Positions 44,734 through 54,648 of a DNA stretch of 64,000 nucleotides are shown one piece after another. Where the stretch lies: contig JBFONU010000005.1 of assembly GCA_040779345.1 (NCBI GenBank), positions 62,001 to 126,000 on the forward strand, written 5' to 3'. Position 1 is the stretch's first letter, and each line of letters begins with the position of its first letter. The notes beneath the pieces were generated by a model. That model saw only the letters and a program-made list of their open reading frames with translations. It ran no database searches and was not told the origin of the DNA. This DNA comes from Thalassotalea_H sp040779345 (lineage in GTDB: Bacteria > Pseudomonadota > Gammaproteobacteria > Enterobacterales > Alteromonadaceae). The position numbers and the translations under genes were made by a program.

Positions 44734-44975
44734 TTTTATATAAGGTTTATGTGCTTTTAAGCTATCGTATTGTTTTTCTTTGTTATAAATTTGTTATTTA
44801 ATTATTAAAATTTATCTTTAATCACATCAAATGGGCAATGTCTTACATTTTTTATGGTTGATGTAGTGCTTTTATTTGACTATTTATTATACGAAATAAT
44901 TCGTGGAAATGACTATTTAACTGAAAATAGCGATTAAAAACGAATTAAATTTGAGATTTAGCGCTTTTAAAAACT

Positions 44976-45005
44976 AAAAAAGCCTATATCGCAGGATATA
45001 GGCTT
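44976..45005 (-). terminator. Terminator of the VOC gene
   Basis: AGCCTATATC-GCAG-GATATAGGCT is a perfect 10-bp stem with a 4-base loop. On the minus strand it is followed by a T-run, 19 bp past the VOC gene stop. Confidence 0.9.
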
Positions 45006-45023
45006 AAACAAAATCAGTTGTAA

Positions 45024-45554
45024 TTAATCTTTTTCATGTAACCATGCTGCGTGTTTAGGTGCGCGTTTGGTTCTTGACCATTCTTCAATCATCGCCGGTG
45101 CAACTTCATTCAATTGTTGGTATTGTTCAGGTGTACCAATATCAGCTGCCAACTCTAAGCGATGGCCACTTGGATCAAAGAAGTAGATAGATTTAAAAAC
45201 ACCATGATTGACAGGGCCAAGTACATCAACCCCTTTTTCTACAAGTGTATTTTTCGCGGCAACTAATGCGTCAACATCTGCTACTTTTAGTGCTAAATGT
45301 TGTACCCAAGCTGGCGTATTATGGTCGCGATCCATGTCTTCAGAGTTAGGTAACTCAAAAAATGCTAATACATTCCCGATACCTGCATCTAAAAATATAT
45401 GCATATAAGGGTCAGGTGCTTTGGTTGAGGGAACTTCGTCTTCGGCAATCGCTAAGACTAAATCCATATTTAACTTATCTTTATACCATTCAACGGTTTC
45501 TTTTGCGTCATTACAACGGTAAGCAACATGATGTACTTTTTCAATTTTGATCAT
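45024..45554 (-). CDS. VOC-family (glyoxalase/dioxygenase fold) protein
   Basis: 176 residues forming two beta-alpha-beta-beta-beta modules of the vicinal-oxygen-chelate fold. Candidate metal ligands are His in 'KVHHVAYRCND', His in 'WVQHLALKV' and Glu in 'GHRLELA'. 'YFFDPSGHRLEL' is the usual C-terminal signature. The family includes glyoxalases, extradiol dioxygenases and fosfomycin-resistance proteins; the substrate cannot be told. A strong terminator closes the gene, which appears monocistronic. Confidence 0.88.
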   Translation of the reverse strand: MIKIEKVHHVAYRCNDAKETVEWYKDKLNMDLVLAIAEDEVPSTKAPDPYMHIFLDAGIGNVLAFFELPNSEDMDRDHNTPAWVQHLALKVADVDALVAAKNTLVEKGVDVLGPVNHGVFKSIYFFDPSGHRLELAADIGTPEQYQQLNEVAPAMIEEWSRTKRAPKHAAWLHEKD

Positions 45555-45726
45555 AATATTATCTTTTTTAGATGCATTTGCCTCATCGTAAACTAAAGTA
45601 ACTTTTGTTACTACTTTGCCGGTGCTTTAATTCTTTTCTATCTGTCCCTATTTATTTACACTCTATTTAACACTTTGTTTAATAAGAGGCTAATTGCCGA
45701 TTAATCGAGGTAAAAAACACCTGATA

Positions 45727-47505
45727 TTATATGACCTGTTGCCATTTCTTGCTCAATGCGGGATCAACTTCCGTTAGAGTTATTGCTGATAAAGGCGAAT
45801 CAGAAAATGTTAACTGACTACAAAGTAGTTGGTCATCTCGCAAATAGTGGCAAGTAACCTCACTATTTTCAGGTAAGTAATCTGCGAGTTTCTGTAATGA
45901 GCTTTCAGTGACCTGCATATTGTCTACTGCAATGATGACATCATTGACGGCCAAACCCATATTAGCGGCTGGGGAAGCTTCAAGTACCTGACTAACTTTG
46001 AGGCCGATGGGGAGCGATTTATAGTGCGCCCCTAAGTAAGGGATATAAGCAGATGTTTCTATTGTGTCGAGTTTATTAAACGATTTAAATTTACTGTGAG
46101 CGAAAGTGACACCGAATTGTGTTAACAATGGCGACAAGTCAACTCTTGATGGGGTGTTTAACAGCTGATTAAAAGCGTCGCTGATATCTTCACCGCATAG
46201 AATGTTGGCAATATTGAGATAATCTTCTTGCTGTGTGCCAATACTAGGTCGACCAAAATGTATCCACAGTTCTTTCATTAAATTATCTAAGCTGTATTTG
46301 CCGTTTGATTTTTCTCGAATGGTTAAATCTAACCATAAAGCGATTAATGACCCTTTGGTGTAATAACTAACAATATTATTAACCGCATCTGGTCCTTGCT
46401 GATAAAATTTTGTCCATGTGAAAAAACTTGATTGAGTAACACTTTGTTTTAATTCACCTTGCCCGCGATATACTCTTGTCGCCGTTTTACTTAATATGGC
46501 GAGATAGTCGTTAAAACTGATTATGCCTGCACGATAAAGTGAAAAGTCATCATAGTATGATGTGATCCCTTCATACGCCCAAAGTTGTTCAGTATAAGAC
46601 TCTTGATCAAGTTGATAAGGAATAAAGGCTTTTGGTTTGATTCGGCAGATATTCCACGCATGAAAATATTCATGAGAGCATAACGCTAAAAATGATTGAT
46701 ATTGCTCGGTAAACTCTTCGGCTTTATTCTCATTGGGCAGATCAAAACGACTCGCCTGTAAAATGGTGGAGTTTTTATGTTCAAGCCCTCCAAACCCCTC
46801 AGCTAATAAATGAGTAATAAACCAATATTCTTTAAAAGGCGCTTCGCTAAATAAATGAATATGATGTTGGCAGAGTTTGGCAACATCTCTTGCTATTCTT
46901 GTCCTATCGCCATAATGCTTACTGGTAAAAACCATGTGATGAGTAATGCCTTCAACGTCAAATTCAAAGCTGTCAAAGTCTCCAATGGCAAAAGGGCAGT
47001 CAATTAATTGGGCGTAATCATCTGCTAGGTATTCACCAAAGTCATATTTCTGGGTTTGTTTAGCTCTTGGTAATCCGCTAGCAACTCGCCAATGATTGAT
47101 ATTTTCAGGTGCATTAACTGTCAATGAACACATTTGATGTTTGCATTCTTCTATGGCTAAAAAAGTTGAACTGCCATTAAAAAAACCTCGTTGATTGTCT
47201 AAATAAGCGGTACGAACGGACAAATCAAACGCAAATACTTGATAGCTCACAGTGGTGTGTTCATTAGCTGCTTTTATTTGCCATGTTTGTTTATCGATAG
47301 CGTGCAGAGCAATGTGTTTATTGTCTTGATCAACAGCGGTTAACGAAATGATATTTTTAGCAAAATCGCGGATCATATAACTCCCTGGTAACCAAGCAGG
47401 AAGCGATAATGTGTAAGTTTTATCTGCTTCAGTATCGAAGTGAATACTTACCTCAAAAAGATGGCTGTTAGGATTTTTTGGCGTTATTTGATAATGAATA
47501 GTCAT
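45727..47505 (-). CDS. M61-family peptidase (glycyl-aminopeptidase type) with PDZ domain
   Basis: About 592 residues from the ATG at 47505; an upstream ATG at 47529 falls inside an inverted repeat. The N-terminal beta domain has 'LSLPAWLPGSYMIRDFAKNI'. The gluzincin motif 'CSHEYFHAWNICRIKP' (HExxH, near residue 280) is followed by 'WAYEGITSYYDD' with the third ligand Glu. A PDZ domain ends the protein ('VLEASPAANMGLAVNDVIIAV'). There is no signal peptide. Family members cleave N-terminal Gly or acidic residues. It follows purU on the same strand, 190 bp apart. Confidence 0.92.
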   Translation of the reverse strand: MTIHYQITPKNPNSHLFEVSIHFDTEADKTYTLSLPAWLPGSYMIRDFAKNIISLTAVDQDNKHIALHAIDKQTWQIKAANEHTTVSYQVFAFDLSVRTAYLDNQRGFFNGSSTFLAIEECKHQMCSLTVNAPENINHWRVASGLPRAKQTQKYDFGEYLADDYAQLIDCPFAIGDFDSFEFDVEGITHHMVFTSKHYGDRTRIARDVAKLCQHHIHLFSEAPFKEYWFITHLLAEGFGGLEHKNSTILQASRFDLPNENKAEEFTEQYQSFLALCSHEYFHAWNICRIKPKAFIPYQLDQESYTEQLWAYEGITSYYDDFSLYRAGIISFNDYLAILSKTATRVYRGQGELKQSVTQSSFFTWTKFYQQGPDAVNNIVSYYTKGSLIALWLDLTIREKSNGKYSLDNLMKELWIHFGRPSIGTQQEDYLNIANILCGEDISDAFNQLLNTPSRVDLSPLLTQFGVTFAHSKFKSFNKLDTIETSAYIPYLGAHYKSLPIGLKVSQVLEASPAANMGLAVNDVIIAVDNMQVTESSLQKLADYLPENSEVTCHYLRDDQLLCSQLTFSDSPLSAITLTEVDPALSKKWQQVI

Positions 47506-47524
47506 AATGGATGAACTCTTTTTT

Positions 47525-47552
47525 AGCATTAGGGCTTTTATACCCTAATGCT
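47525..47552. repeat. 10-bp perfect inverted repeat before the M61 gene
   Basis: AGCATTAGGG (47525-47534) and CCCTAATGCT (47543-47552) flank an 8-base loop. No T-run follows in either direction. It lies 20 bp ahead of the chosen M61 start and overlaps the alternative one. It could be an operator or a leader hairpin. Confidence 0.6.
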
Positions 47553-47696
47553 CGGAGAATTGGTAATAGCAATAGCTAGTTGCCCCCAATATTTTTTGCA
47601 TCACTCTATTGTTTGAATTCTCAATGGCCAATTCATAATCCATTGAAATTAATTTATTTAATTTAGCGGTGTTGCTTATTCGTAGCTCAGCTGGCC

Positions 47697-48557
47697 TTAG
47701 GCAAGAATCACGGTTTTATCGCCATTTAAACAGACTCGTTGCTCTGCATGCACTTTTACCGCATGGCATAACGCAGTGGCTTCAAGATCATGACCTAAAT
47801 GTACCATTTGCTCTATGGTAAATGTATGGTTTATTGGTTTCACTTCTTGGACAATGATTGGTCCTTCATCAAGATCAGCGGTGACATAATGAGCCGTAGC
47901 GCCAATAACCTTTACACCACGTTTATGTGCTTGATGATAAGGACGTGCACCTTTAAAGCTTGGTAAAAATGAGTGATGAATATTGATAGCATGACCACGT
48001 AACTGCTCACACATTTCATCGGACAAAATTTGCATATAACGCGCAAGCACTAATAAGTCAGCATTCGTTTGTTGAACAACTTCAAGAATGTTCGCTTCTT
48101 GCTGAGCTTTATTATTTTTTTCCATTGGAAAATAGTGAAAAGGAATATCATGCCAATCCACCAAAGCTTGACAGTCTTGATGATTGGAGACGACTGCAAC
48201 AATATTCACCGGTAATGCCTTCGACTTCCACTTGGTCAATAACGACACTAAACAGTGATCGTATTTAGAAACAGCAATGACAATATTGGGGACCTCTTGG
48301 ATATTACGTAATTGATAATGCATATTCAATGGCGTGGCAAGCGCTTCAATTCCTTGACTAAAATCTTCCAATGACACAGTCATGTTACGATCATCAAATG
48401 CTATACGTGAAAAAAAGGTGCCAGTATAAGGGTCACTATACTGGGATGTTTCAGTGATAAATGCACCGTGTTCAAATAAATTTTGACTGACTTTTGCCAA
48501 TACCCCAGACGTGTCTGGGCATTGCCAAGTGAGAATGTATTGGTTGGTTTTACTCAT
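47697..48557 (-). CDS. purU: Formyltetrahydrofolate deformylase
   Basis: 286 residues. An N-terminal ACT domain (about 7-85; 'LTWQCPDTSGVLAKVSQNLFEHGAFITE') is joined to a formyltransferase-fold domain with 'NIVAVVSNHQDCQAL' and the catalytic 'INIHHSFLPSFKGARPYHQA', then 'GATAHYVTADLDEGPIIVQ' with the essential Asp. PurU hydrolyses 10-formyl-THF to THF and formate, balancing one-carbon pools. The length is normal (280 in E. coli). The frame is intact and the gene appears to be transcribed alone. Confidence 0.96.
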   Translation of the reverse strand: MSKTNQYILTWQCPDTSGVLAKVSQNLFEHGAFITETSQYSDPYTGTFFSRIAFDDRNMTVSLEDFSQGIEALATPLNMHYQLRNIQEVPNIVIAVSKYDHCLVSLLTKWKSKALPVNIVAVVSNHQDCQALVDWHDIPFHYFPMEKNNKAQQEANILEVVQQTNADLLVLARYMQILSDEMCEQLRGHAINIHHSFLPSFKGARPYHQAHKRGVKVIGATAHYVTADLDEGPIIVQEVKPINHTFTIEQMVHLGHDLEATALCHAVKVHAEQRVCLNGDKTVILA

Positions 48558-48674
48558 TTTTTGCTAATGACAAGGGATGTTAAAATCAGTTTGCCAGTTT
48601 TCGAAAGAGAAACAATAGCCATTATCATTTTGATTAGAAAACTATCGAATATAGATATACTTTTTTATATACAA

Positions 48675-48905
48675 CTAGTCCTTATGAATCAGTTGTTTAT
48701 TTTTGATGTACAAGGCTTCTACTTTTTCTCTCGCCCATGGTGTTTTTCTCAAAAAGGTTAAACTCGACTTAATACTTGGCTCATGGGTAAAGCATTTAAT
48801 ATTGATGTTTTTTCCTAAAAAATCAAAGCCAAAGTGGTCAACTAATTCAGTAACAATAGTTTTTAAAGTAATACCATGAAGCGGGTTGTAGGGTTGATTA
48901 TGCAT
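48675..48905 (-). CDS. VF530-family (DUF2132) small DNA-binding-like protein
   Basis: About 76 residues from the ATG at 48905, chosen because family members start 'M..QP.NPLHG' and a GGA lies just upstream; the frame extends to 48914 (ATG) and 48917 (TTG). 'NPLHGITLKTIVTELVDHFGFDFLG' and 'CFTHEPSIKSSLTFLRKTPWAREKVEALY' match the VF530 family, a small helical fold described as DNA-binding from structure. Its cellular role is not established. It stands alone upstream of purU. Confidence 0.87.
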   Translation of the reverse strand: MHNQPYNPLHGITLKTIVTELVDHFGFDFLGKNINIKCFTHEPSIKSSLTFLRKTPWAREKVEALYIKNKQLIHKD

Positions 48906-49066
48906 AGTATCCATCAATTTAACTGTAACTTTCGATATTTTATCATTTGTTAGTTACTTTTACTTTACAAAAATCGACTATATTAAATTAGCGTCTCATT
49001 GGATCTTACACAATGCGGTGATATGGTAGCGTTAATTATTTTTCAATTTAAAGAAGTGAGTTGTGT

Positions 49067-50947
49067 GTGTTTCAACTTAAATTTGCTCATAAAATCATTA
49101 CGGTAAGCGTTGTCCTTTTGATTTTGGCCTTATCGGTCTCAACATCAATTAATTATATTTCGTTAAAAAGCGATACCCAAGCAAACTTAAATAGGGCGAT
49201 CGATGAAATAGGGCATTCGGTTTCCAGTAATATTGCAAATTGGCTCTCAGGACGATTGCAAATTATCACTGCCATTGCTGCTAATACAAAAACTGATGAT
49301 ACCCCCGATGATATGTTAACTGCCGTTCAGCAAGCCGTAGCTGCGGGAAAGTTGAAAAATACCTATATCGGCGTTGAAAGCACTGGTGAGTTTATTCTTG
49401 ATGATAAAACTATACAGTTGCCTGATGGATTCGATGCGCGTCAACGACCTTGGTATTTACTCGGGAAAAATGAAAATAAACCTTCATTTACTGAAACCTA
49501 TCTAGATGCCACGATAAATCAACAAGTCATTTCCGTGGTTGCACCCATTGTCGTAAAAGGACAGTTTTTAGGGGTTGCTGGTGGTGATATTTATCTTGAT
49601 GAAATTGCTGGTATTTTAAATGCTATTGATTTTCTAGATTTAGGTTACGCGTATTTAATGACATCTGAAGGTAATATTTTAAGTCATCCTGATATTAAAA
49701 TGGTCAATAAAAGTGTTGAAGACTTATTAGGGCTTAGACCCGAGTTTTCGACAAAATTGAATGAAATTAATGATAAAAATATTGTCTCATTTGTTCCCAT
49801 TAAGGGGATAGATTCAGTTAATTGGTATGTTGGTGTAATTCTCGATAAAGAAAAAGCCTATAAACCTCTTGGTGATGCTAGAAATACCGCAATGATCGTT
49901 GGTTTAGTCAGTTTATTGGTGACGATAGTCTTATTGCATTTCTTGTTCGGTCATTTAATGAAACCTATTTATCAACTCAATGATGCGATCAAAGATATTT
50001 CTCAAGGGGATGGTGATTTAACACAACGTTTATCAGTGAATACTCAAGATGAAATAGGGCAGTTGTCATTGAATTTTAATGGTTTTATTGAAACTGTTCA
50101 TCATTCAATCCAGCAGGTCCAAGCTTCGACCAATACATTAAATCAGCACATTGAACAAGTTCGCCAAAGTGCGCATCACGGTATTGAAATGGCTGAGCAG
50201 CAGCTTAGTCGAGGTACGAATGTGTCAAGCGCTATTACTGAATTAAATAGTTCTTCATATGAAATTTCAACCAATGCAGCGACAGCTTCAGAGTTAACTA
50301 GTGCTATGCAAGAAAAATCTCAGGAAGGAATGAGCGCACTCAATGATAATATTGAATCGATACAGCACTTATCCGGCACTATGGCACACTCCAGCGATGA
50401 TCTTGAAAAACTGAGTGCAGAAACGCAAAATATTGCCAGTATTTTAGATGTGATCAAAGGGGTCAGCTCTCAAACAAACTTACTTGCGCTTAATGCGGCG
50501 ATTGAAGCTGCACGGGCCGGAGAAGCTGGTCGTGGTTTTGCAGTTGTTGCCGATGAGGTAAGACATCTGGCACAGCGCACTCAAGAAGCTGCAACCGAAA
50601 TAGAAAATATGATCGACAACCTTCAACAAGGTACAGTTTCTGTGGTCAGTTCAATGGCTGAAAGTCAAAGAAACAGTACGACAAGTGTCGATAAAGCAAA
50701 TATTGCCGATGAGAAAATGCAGTCTATTATTCAATCGTTACAAGATGTTGACAATGAAAACCATGCCGTGGCTGAAGCGACAAAACAACAAAGCGATGTC
50801 ATAAAATCGATTGATGAAGACATTTTACAGCTGATGGAACTCAACCAACAAGGAGTGAGCACTTTGCAACAAACTGACCAAGCTTGCGATAGCTTGCAAG
50901 CTGAGTTTAGAAGTTTAAATGCCTTAGTGGGTAAATTTAAAGTGTAA
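49067..50947 (+). CDS. Methyl-accepting chemotaxis protein with Cache sensor
   Basis: About 626 residues. I start at the GTG at 49067, 6 bases after GTGAG; a TTG at 49061 is in frame but too close. Membrane helix (about 9-30), periplasmic dCache domain with 'RQRPWYLLGKN' and 'SVVAPIVVKGQFLGVAGGDIYLDEI' (the amino-acid-type Cache pattern), a second helix (about 275-295), HAMP with 'DGDLTQRLSV', and the signalling tip 'SSQTNLLALNAAIEAARAGE'. There is no CheR-tether motif at the C-terminus. The ligand may be an amino acid or organic acid, by inference. A strong terminator follows. Confidence 0.94.
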   Translation: MFQLKFAHKIITVSVVLLILALSVSTSINYISLKSDTQANLNRAIDEIGHSVSSNIANWLSGRLQIITAIAANTKTDDTPDDMLTAVQQAVAAGKLKNTYIGVESTGEFILDDKTIQLPDGFDARQRPWYLLGKNENKPSFTETYLDATINQQVISVVAPIVVKGQFLGVAGGDIYLDEIAGILNAIDFLDLGYAYLMTSEGNILSHPDIKMVNKSVEDLLGLRPEFSTKLNEINDKNIVSFVPIKGIDSVNWYVGVILDKEKAYKPLGDARNTAMIVGLVSLLVTIVLLHFLFGHLMKPIYQLNDAIKDISQGDGDLTQRLSVNTQDEIGQLSLNFNGFIETVHHSIQQVQASTNTLNQHIEQVRQSAHHGIEMAEQQLSRGTNVSSAITELNSSSYEISTNAATASELTSAMQEKSQEGMSALNDNIESIQHLSGTMAHSSDDLEKLSAETQNIASILDVIKGVSSQTNLLALNAAIEAARAGEAGRGFAVVADEVRHLAQRTQEAATEIENMIDNLQQGTVSVVSSMAESQRNSTTSVDKANIADEKMQSIIQSLQDVDNENHAVAEATKQQSDVIKSIDEDILQLMELNQQGVSTLQQTDQACDSLQAEFRSLNALVGKFKV

Positions 50948-50967
50948 CAAGCTGGCTATAACCGATG

Positions 50968-50995
50968 AAAGAGAGCCATTTGGCTCTCTTTTTTT
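50968..50995 (+). terminator. Terminator between chemoreceptor and BvgS-like kinase
   Basis: AAAGAGAGCCA / TGGCTCTCTTT is an 11-bp perfect stem with a 2-base loop followed by a T-run on the plus strand. The A-rich 5' side could also serve the convergent kinase transcript. Confidence 0.92.
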
Positions 50996-51012
50996 TAATG
51001 TTAGTTGGAGTT

Positions 51013-54000
51013 TTAAGGTAAATCTGGGTTGTTATACCACTCGAGGCTTTCAATGTAGAAGAGGTCGAGTTTATTGCATAAGTTAAGAATCGTTGCTTTG
51101 TTCAAGCTATTATCTACAGTATTGATAGACGCGATAGCGTCATTAATTAAGGCTATTATCTGGCTGTGATTTAAATATTGTACAAGCAGATTAATGCTTT
51201 TAAGGTTCTTGGCTAAGGTATCAATCTCTTGTTCATCTAATGCTATGAGTAGAGACTTTTTTTCATCTTCCCACGATTCAATAAAAGGGCTTAAGATATT
51301 TTTCACTAACTCTTTTTCATTATTATGCACATCTAATAAAGCCTTTGGATTAAATAACGAAAACATTGATAAGGCATCATCATTGAATGAATGAAATAAC
51401 TTTTTCTTTTGTAAAGCTCGGTAGCCATGGTTAAGTTTATTGGTGATTTCTTCTTGAGGGCATGGTTTTGCCATATAATCATCAAAACCTGCAGCTAAGC
51501 ACTTTTCGGCTGCGCCACTTAATGCATCTGCAGTTACGGCAATTAACCAGACTGGTTCGTCTTCAATTTCTCTGATTTTTTGTGCTAATTCAAACCCATC
51601 CATATTTGGCATATGACAATCAGAAATGACTATGCCGTATTTGTTTGCTTGAAAGAGTTTTATTGCCTCTAAACCATCATAAGCAATATCAACATCAATG
51701 TTTAACCTCGAAAGCTGTGATGATAATACTTTAACATTCACTAAGTTGTCTTCAGCGATTAATACCCGTATACCTTCGAAGCGGTCATCATGAGGGGCAT
51801 GAATATGACGAGAGTTTTTTCTTCTATCTTCGGTATCCTTTTCAAAGCCAGCTTGCTTGTAAGTTAAGTCAAAGTAAAATTCACTTCCGGTGTTTTTACT
51901 TGAAATGATTTTTATTTTTCCTCCCATCGCGATAACAATTTCTTGGCAAATGCTGAGGCCTAAACCTGTTCCGCCAAACTTTCGAGTAATATCATCATCC
52001 GCTTGTATGAAGGGGGTAAATAGTTGTTTTTGCTTTTCTTTAGAGATACCAATTCCAGTATCAGTTACAGCGATCCTGACTGTGTCATAGATGTCATTTT
52101 TCTCGACAAATTGTGCAATCCGTTTAATGGATAAAGTGATCGAACCTCGTTCAGTAAATTTAATCGCATTACTTACGAGATTATTTAAAACTTGGTTAAG
52201 TCTGGTGGGATCGGTGAAATAACTATGAGTTATATCATTGTCAATTTCACACCGTAAATCAATTGTGCGTTGGTTTTCAATGAGTCGAAAACTTTTAATG
52301 ACATTTTTGGCTAACAAATGAAAATTAACCGGTACAGACTCTAGTGTTAACTTTCCAGCATCCATTTTAGAAAAATCGAGTACGTCATTTAACAAGGCGA
52401 GTAAATGACGAGCTGACCCTTCAAGCGTATCAAGTAACTCACTCTGATCGGCATTGAGTTGAGTGAAATTTAATGCTTCGGCCATTCCTAAAACACCATT
52501 CATTGGGGTTCTTATTTCGTGGCTCATGCGTGCTAAGAAAGTAATTTTCGCTTGAGCCGAGCGTTCAGCTTCCTTTCGAGCTGATTCTGCTATTGCGAGT
52601 GCATGTTCTATTTTTCGTTGGGTTAACTTTCTCACTTGAAGCTGTCGGTAATAAACCCAAAAAGCGATAAGGGCGATTAACAGAATAGCAAAAAACACAT
52701 AGCTGGCTTGCCGGTAGGCGACATCAATATGCGCTTGAATATTGGTTTCTGGAAATGAAGATTGACTCCATTTTGCATAAAGTGCATCAAAGCTATCAGC
52801 AGAAATCGCATTAATCGACTTGTTTATTAGTGAAATAAGGGCTTGTTCACTCTTTTTTGCGGCAAAGGTTAATTGTCCATTGCTATTAAATTGAGGCAGT
52901 CGCTGAGATGTTAAATTAGACAGGAGATTTTGTTTAATTAAATACGATGTGGTTAATGACTGCCCGATAAAAGCATCGGCTTCTCCATCTGCTACCGCTT
53001 CCAAAGCAAGTGTTAGCGTATTAAAAAGTGTAAATGTGGCTAAAGGAAATTCTTGCTTCAATTGCTGTGTAATGTTGAGATGATCGATTGCAGCAATGGT
53101 CTTATTGTTGAGTGTGGAAAATTGTTGTTTGGGATTAATTGAAGGGTTATATACAAGACTATAATGTGCCTTAAGGTAAGGGATACTATAAATATATTCT
53201 TGTTTTAAGTTGTCATTATTTTCTATATTTACCAGTAATTTAGCGTTTCCTTGAGTCACCTCTTCTATCATGTTTTCAAAATTGTCGACGTAGATAGGTT
53301 TGAAAATAATGCCAAGTTTATTGGTTGCATGCTTTATTAAATCAATAACAAAACCACGCTCAGTGATATTGAGAAAGCTGTCAGTGATCACATAAGGCGG
53401 AAATCCCGCATGTGTTATCGGGTAATAAATAACATTATGATCAATCACATACTGCTTTTCTTGCTCGGTTAACGTTTGAATATATTTCCCCAGCGAAAGT
53501 TCAAAATTACTGTCTGGAGTGGGTAAGTATTTTTCTTGCCATAAGTTAGCTTGAATGTGTTTTACTTGCCGTAAACTGTTGTTGATCAATTCGAGCAATT
53601 CGCGATCATTTTTTCGGGTAGTAAAGTGTAAATTTACTTCGGGAATTTCCGTTTGGTTACTATAAAACTGACTGCTTATTCCTAATTTTTCAAGTGTTTG
53701 CTTGAGCAACCAAGGTTTTGTTGAATAAATCGCATCGAATTTTTTATGCTGTTTAAGTAGGTCATTTAAGTGGGTAAAGTACTGACGTTCAACATCCCCC
53801 GTTAAAAAATTCAGGGTATTCTTATCATCGGAATGAATAGCCAATTGAAAACCATCTGATGTATTGACATTAATGCGACGAAAAATACTTTGTTTGAATT
53901 TGGCGTAAGGAATGCTGTAGAGCACATTTTTATATTCGGGCTGATAAATAGTAATGGCAACCACATCAATCTTATTTTGCTCTAGTTGCAATAGGGCTTC

Positions 54001-54312
54001 GACGGTTGATAGGTAGGAAAACTGAATATTAATTTGATTATCTATCGCCCAAATTTGCCAATATTCTTTTAAAAAGTTTGTGAGTTGTTGAAAGTGCTCT
54101 GGTGAAGCGGCTTGGATGCTGGCTTGGTCGGGCAAAGAAATGCGGATTGTTCGATTGCTCTCTAACAAAGTCGTGCTGTTGGGAAAAAACTGCTCATTGG
54201 CATGGCTGGAATGAATATTAACAGTCAAAAAAAAGATAATAAAAAGTGCATAGTTGACATGCAAATAAAATAAAGGTGTTTTTGATATTACCTGTTCATG
54301 GTGGTAACGCAT
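51013..54312 (-). CDS. BvgS-like hybrid kinase with two periplasmic binding-protein domains
   Basis: 1099 residues. Signal sequence (about 1-38), two SBP_bac_3 'Venus flytrap' domains (about 52-255; about 290-525, with 'GFPPYVITDSFLNITERGFVIDLI'), a membrane helix (about 533-552), HisKA with 'FLARMSHEIRTPMNG' (about 590), HATPase ('NNLVSNAIKFT', 'GTGLGLSICQEI') and a receiver with Asp in 'GIVISDCHMPNMDG' and Lys in 'YMAKPC'. The final about 100 residues are helical and lie where BvgS has HPt, but the expected His position reads 'LAKNLKSINLL' with no His. It is likely a sensor of small molecules, output unknown. There is no separate HPt gene next to it. Confidence 0.92.
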   Translation of the reverse strand: MRYHHEQVISKTPLFYLHVNYALFIIFFLTVNIHSSHANEQFFPNSTTLLESNRTIRISLPDQASIQAASPEHFQQLTNFLKEYWQIWAIDNQINIQFSYLSTVEALLQLEQNKIDVVAITIYQPEYKNVLYSIPYAKFKQSIFRRINVNTSDGFQLAIHSDDKNTLNFLTGDVERQYFTHLNDLLKQHKKFDAIYSTKPWLLKQTLEKLGISSQFYSNQTEIPEVNLHFTTRKNDRELLELINNSLRQVKHIQANLWQEKYLPTPDSNFELSLGKYIQTLTEQEKQYVIDHNVIYYPITHAGFPPYVITDSFLNITERGFVIDLIKHATNKLGIIFKPIYVDNFENMIEEVTQGNAKLLVNIENNDNLKQEYIYSIPYLKAHYSLVYNPSINPKQQFSTLNNKTIAAIDHLNITQQLKQEFPLATFTLFNTLTLALEAVADGEADAFIGQSLTTSYLIKQNLLSNLTSQRLPQFNSNGQLTFAAKKSEQALISLINKSINAISADSFDALYAKWSQSSFPETNIQAHIDVAYRQASYVFFAILLIALIAFWVYYRQLQVRKLTQRKIEHALAIAESARKEAERSAQAKITFLARMSHEIRTPMNGVLGMAEALNFTQLNADQSELLDTLEGSARHLLALLNDVLDFSKMDAGKLTLESVPVNFHLLAKNVIKSFRLIENQRTIDLRCEIDNDITHSYFTDPTRLNQVLNNLVSNAIKFTERGSITLSIKRIAQFVEKNDIYDTVRIAVTDTGIGISKEKQKQLFTPFIQADDDITRKFGGTGLGLSICQEIVIAMGGKIKIISSKNTGSEFYFDLTYKQAGFEKDTEDRRKNSRHIHAPHDDRFEGIRVLIAEDNLVNVKVLSSQLSRLNIDVDIAYDGLEAIKLFQANKYGIVISDCHMPNMDGFELAQKIREIEDEPVWLIAVTADALSGAAEKCLAAGFDDYMAKPCPQEEITNKLNHGYRALQKKKLFHSFNDDALSMFSLFNPKALLDVHNNEKELVKNILSPFIESWEDEKKSLLIALDEQEIDTLAKNLKSINLLVQYLNHSQIIALINDAIASINTVDNSLNKATILNLCNKLDLFYIESLEWYNNPDLP

Positions 54313-54648
54313 AAATTTAAGTATTTTTAATAAGTTATTCCTCTAAACTAACCTTATTAGATAACAAAGCATCCAGCAAATATATTTTTACATTGCTAAA
54401 ATGGCTGATCTTTAATGGGCAGCATTTTATTCAAGACCTATCTATTTTTCAAAACGCGATCTAGGCAGCATGGTTGTTTAAGTTCAATAGTGAACTATAA
54501 ACAATAAAAGGTTTTTGATTGCAGCTGAAAAGTCATGTTTATTTACCTTTTACTCAGGGTGGAGCATTTGTCTCGTGATGTCATATTTTCTTCTGGAAAT
54601 ATACATTGCTTGCTGACTTGATGGCATGTTAAATTAGTGAACTAAAAG
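54313..54648. other. Divergent promoter region, upstream part
   Basis: About 330 bp between the BvgS-like kinase and the hut genes. Apart from the palindrome at its hut-proximal end (given separately) I recognise no open frame, hairpin or operator. Confidence 0.4.

Noticed and set aside
44253..45023. Hidden small protein genes between yihI and the VOC gene
   Set aside because: No open frame with a good start; the GGA-rich RNA and terminators account for the structure.
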